Source: an uncultured Opitutaceae bacterium
GTDB lineage: Bacteria > Verrucomicrobiota > Verrucomicrobiia > Opitutales > Opitutaceae
Assembly (NCBI GenBank): GCA_903916755.1
Contig: CAIWXW010000006.1
Span: forward strand, 1 to 34,712
Reading direction: 5' to 3'
DNA: 34,712 nucleotides
How positions within the stretch are numbered: position 1 is the first letter of the stretch; each line of letters starts with the position of its first letter. The translations under genes and the position numbers were made by a program. Positions 32,480-34,712 of this stretch are shown piece by piece. The notes below the pieces were generated by a model that did no database searches, was not told the DNA's origin, and saw only the letters and a list, made by a program, of their open reading frames with translations.

Positions 32480-33220
32480 CTGCGGGCTGCGCTGGGCCGA
32501 GCGCAGGTAGGCGGGGCGATCGCTGCCCCAGGAGCCGCCGCGCGTGACGCGGGCCAGGCCGCGGCTGTAGGCGTCCGAGCACCATTCCCAGACATTGCCG
32601 GAGAGGTCGAAGAAGCCGAAGGCATTGGGCAGGAAGCTGCCGACCGGGGACGTGCGCGGATAAGGATCGCGATAACCCCCGGGCACGACGCCCCACCACG
32701 ACGGCATGCCCGCGCGGGATTCCGCGCCGGCGTAGTTGCCGAAACCCGGCGGAGGTGGCCAAACCGGCCCCCAGGGATAGCGGCCATCGGAACCGGCCAG
32801 CCGCTCCTCCGGCGTCCAGCCCTTCTCCCGCGGGAGCCCGACGGCGGCGCTCCACTCACGATCGGTCGGGACCCGGTAGCGCCACGGCGGCCGGATCCGG
32901 CGTTCCGCCCGTTCCTTCCGCGTGAGCCAGCGGCAAAAGCCGGCCGCATCCGCGAGATTGACGCCCACCACCGGATCCGCGTCGGTCTGGCGGAAGCCGG
33001 GTTCGTTCCAGGTCCGCCCCTTCGGGAGCCAGTCATGATCCTCGGGGCCGAGGGTCAGCATGCCGCCCTCCGCGCGATATCCCGTGGCCGCGACAAACGC
33101 GGCGAAATCCCGCACCCGCGTCGGCCAGATCGCCATCTGGGAGGTCAGGCCGGGGACCGGCCGGAAGACCAGACCAAGGCTGTTGCGAAAGGAGCGGGAC
33201 ACGACCGCTCGTCCAAACAC
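32423..33220 (-). CDS. SUMF1/FGE-sulfatase-fold protein lacking the formylglycine cysteines
   Basis: This 265-residue formylglycine-generating-enzyme fold (SUMF1/EgtB/PvdO-type) shows the family blocks RVPTDREWSAAVG, NAFGFFDLSGNVWEWCSDAY and RVTRGGSWGSDRPAYLRSAQR...LGFRIV. The paired cysteines of true formylglycine-generating enzymes are missing: the GGSW block is followed by SDRPAYLRSAQRS with no Cys. It is therefore unlikely to oxidise sulfatase cysteines and more likely a carbohydrate- or protein-binding relative. The GTG start at 33220 directly follows a C7 run. An extra base in that run would give an ATG start at 33246 or so, leaving the N-terminus uncertain. Its 3' end overlaps the convergent permease gene by 57 bases. 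Confidence 0.8.
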   Translation of the reverse strand: MFGRAVVSRSFRNSLGLVFRPVPGLTSQMAIWPTRVRDFAAFVAATGYRAEGGMLTLGPEDHDWLPKGRTWNEPGFRQTDADPVVGVNLADAAGFCRWLTRKERAERRIRPPWRYRVPTDREWSAAVGLPREKGWTPEERLAGSDGRYPWGPVWPPPPGFGNYAGAESRAGMPSWWGVVPGGYRDPYPRTSPVGSFLPNAFGFFDLSGNVWEWCSDAYSRGLARVTRGGSWGSDRPAYLRSAQRSPQLPGTRNDELGFRIVLARR

Positions 33221-33336
33221 CTTCCAGGGGGGGATGGCAAAGCCATTTCCCTAATCCCGGACGTCCACCCCTTCAGGGGGCATTAATCGCGGTGGCTGTA
33301 TCCATCTTCGGTGGGAGCCGTCTTGCCTTAACCCGC

Positions 33337-34712
33337 ATGAAGACCTCCCTGGCCGCCTTCCGTCCTCACGTTCTCGTCCTGGCCCTGGCCGGGGCCCTGG
33401 CGGCCTGCGTTGCGCCCACGCCCCGGGGTCCGGCCGCCGCCGCGATCCCGGCGCCCGCGCCGACCGCCATCGCCGCGCCCGAGGCCCGCGCCCGCGTGAC
33501 CGTCACCCAGGACGACAGGTCCTTCACCCTGGACAACGGCATCGTCACCGCCCGGGTCAACAAGCGGACCGGTGGTCTCGAGTCCCTGCGCTACCGGGGC
33601 ATCGAGACCATGGGTCACGACCAGCCGACAGGCGGCGGGGTCTGGGAGGAGAATCCCGCGAACGCCGAGAAGGTGGGCGGCCTCACGCAGTCCCTCACCA
33701 TCGATCCGGCCCAGAATGGCGGCGATCGGGCCGAGGTCTCGATCAAGGGCGTGACCAAGGGGGACCCCAAGGCGGGCCTTTCGCCCGGATCGCCGGGCGG
33801 GGCGCCCGGCGGAATGATCAACTGCGACCTCGAGCTGCGCTACGCGCTGGGCCGCGGCGAAAGCGGCCTCTATGCCTACGCCATCTACTCGCATCCGGCA
33901 TCCTACGGCCCGCTGAACGTGCCCGAGAGCCGCTTCATCACGTTCATCAGCCAGCGCTTCGACTGGCTTTCGGTCGATGCCGACCGGAACATGCTCGCCT
34001 GCGCGCCGTTGGACTGGGGCCGGGGCGTCGTCGTCCACGCCAAGGAGCAGCGGATCATGAGCCAGGGCGTCTACAAGAATTCGGTGGAACACAAGTACAG
34101 CTACACGGCCGTGCAGTACAAGACCCCCGCCTACGGCTGGTCCAGCACCCGCGACCATGTCGGGATCTGGTTCATCAACCCCACGATCGAGTACCTGAGC
34201 GGCGGCGCCTCCAAGCAGGAACTCGACTGCCACTTCGGCGACAATGGCAATCCCGACCCCATCATCCTGGACTACTGGCGGGGCACGCACTACGGCGGCG
34301 GCGCCTCCTGCAACGTCGCGGCGGGCGAGGCGTGGAGCAAGGTTATCGGACCCATCTATATCTACGTGAATTCCCTGGCGCAGTTCCAGACGCCAGCTCC
34401 GGCCGACCTGGACACGCTGGCCGCCACCGCGGGCAATCCGACGGTGCCGGCGGCGTGGAAGGACAACGCCACCGCCCTCTGGCAGGACGCGCTGCACCAG
34501 GCGGCGCAGGAAAAGGCCAAGTGGCCCTACGACTGGGTCAACGGCGTGGACTACCCGCATCGGGACGGGCGGGCCAATGTCACCGGCCAACTCGTGCTCG
34601 ACGATCCGCAGGCGCCCAGCACGCGGCTGCCGCATCTGACGATCGGGCTGGCCTATCCCGCCGCGCCCGCGAGGGCCCGGATGACCCCGCCGCCGGCCCC
34701 GCCGCGCGGCGG
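33337..34712 (+). CDS. Rhamnogalacturonan lyase (PL4-type) lipoprotein, partial at window end
   Basis: The first 458 residues of a secreted protein are present; the frame is still open at the window edge. A lipoprotein signal with LAAC lipobox (Cys24) predicts a membrane-anchored location. The catalytic domain (about 52-400) carries PL4 signatures: LDNGIVTARVNKRTGGLESLRY near its start and HYGGGASCNVAAGEAWSKVIGPIYIYVN at about 318-345. A second domain of the rhamnogalacturonate-lyase type begins at about residue 405 (DGRANVTGQLVLDD). The enzyme cleaves the rhamnogalacturonan I backbone of pectin by beta-elimination. The ATG at 33337 is chosen for the lipoprotein signal. With the GH28 protein and the rhamnonate dehydratase-like protein it supports a pectin-degradation theme. 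Confidence 0.9.
   Translation, partial: MKTSLAAFRPHVLVLALAGALAACVAPTPRGPAAAAIPAPAPTAIAAPEARARVTVTQDDRSFTLDNGIVTARVNKRTGGLESLRYRGIETMGHDQPTGGGVWEENPANAEKVGGLTQSLTIDPAQNGGDRAEVSIKGVTKGDPKAGLSPGSPGGAPGGMINCDLELRYALGRGESGLYAYAIYSHPASYGPLNVPESRFITFISQRFDWLSVDADRNMLACAPLDWGRGVVVHAKEQRIMSQGVYKNSVEHKYSYTAVQYKTPAYGWSSTRDHVGIWFINPTIEYLSGGASKQELDCHFGDNGNPDPIILDYWRGTHYGGGASCNVAAGEAWSKVIGPIYIYVNSLAQFQTPAPADLDTLAATAGNPTVPAAWKDNATALWQDALHQAAQEKAKWPYDWVNGVDYPHRDGRANVTGQLVLDDPQAPSTRLPHLTIGLAYPAAPARARMTPPPAPPRG

Noticed and set aside
32423-33220. Sulfatase-maturating (formylglycine-generating) enzyme
   Set aside because: The catalytic cysteines are missing and no sulfatase gene lies in the window, so only the fold is claimed.
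1-34712. CRISPR array, IS element, prophage, tRNA or rRNA
   Set aside because: No regularly spaced repeats, transposase motifs, phage structural genes or recognisable RNA genes were seen; a dedicated tRNA or covariance search could not be run.

Overview
The window comes from a GC-rich Gram-negative bacterium. The best guess is a soil or freshwater Verrucomicrobia (Opitutus-like) lineage, with Acidobacteria or Planctomycetes relatives less likely. The reasons are the DUF1592/DUF1552 secreted haem-protein pair, Tat-exported sugar-acid and pectin enzymes, cytochrome-linked PQQ propeller enzymes, an outer-membrane beta-barrel receptor, a PL4 rhamnogalacturonan lyase lipoprotein, and starts that mostly lack a Shine-Dalgarno. 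This placement is inferred from gene content; no rRNA or tRNA was seen.

Layout. 1-2.8 kb: an arsR / GAPDH / arsJ arsenate-resistance operon (+). 2.8-5.2 kb: a GH28 polygalacturonase-type enzyme (-) diverging from an RluA-type pseudouridine synthase (+). 5.3-9.0 kb: a fused di-haem cytochrome/PQQ dehydrogenase (+) converging on a Tat-exported L-rhamnonate dehydratase-like enolase-superfamily protein (-). 9.2-14.8 kb: a secreted metallophosphoesterase (+) converging on an M3 oligopeptidase and a frameshifted outer-membrane receptor (-). 14.9-19.3 kb: a Dabb-domain protein, a cytochrome c / PQQ dehydrogenase operon that is the split counterpart of the fused enzyme, a TfoX-like protein, an ABM-like barrel protein and a rhombosortase-like membrane protease. 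19.5-24.7 kb: a solitary small secreted protein with its own terminator, then a tight three-gene unit of DUF1592-type haem protein, DUF1552 Tat protein and a small secreted protein. 24.7-26.1 kb: a DUF4832 protein (-). 26.2-32.5 kb: a five-gene, partly overlapping minus-strand cluster (DUF3891, deaminase-type amidohydrolase, acetamidase/formamidase, RidA, amidase) diverging from an APC permease. 32.4-34.7 kb: a SUMF1-fold protein without the formylglycine cysteines (-) and the 5' part of a PL4 lyase lipoprotein (+), which is cut by the window end.

How the genes work together. The arsenate operon makes 1-arseno-3-phosphoglycerate and exports it. GH28, PL4 and the rhamnonate dehydratase-like enzyme point to breakdown of pectin or rhamnogalacturonan and oxidation of its sugars. 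The two PQQ systems would oxidise an alcohol or sugar in the periplasm and pass electrons to their c-type cytochromes. The permease-amidohydrolase-amidase-formamidase-RidA cluster looks like a complete uptake and stepwise deamination/deamidation route for an unidentified nitrogen compound. It is the best candidate here for an undescribed pathway.

No stretch over 300 bases lacks a gene. The largest gaps are about 273 bp (8954-9226), 255 bp (19310-19564) and 238 bp (19904-20141), and possible regulatory elements in them are listed. No CRISPR array, IS element, rRNA or tRNA was recognised.
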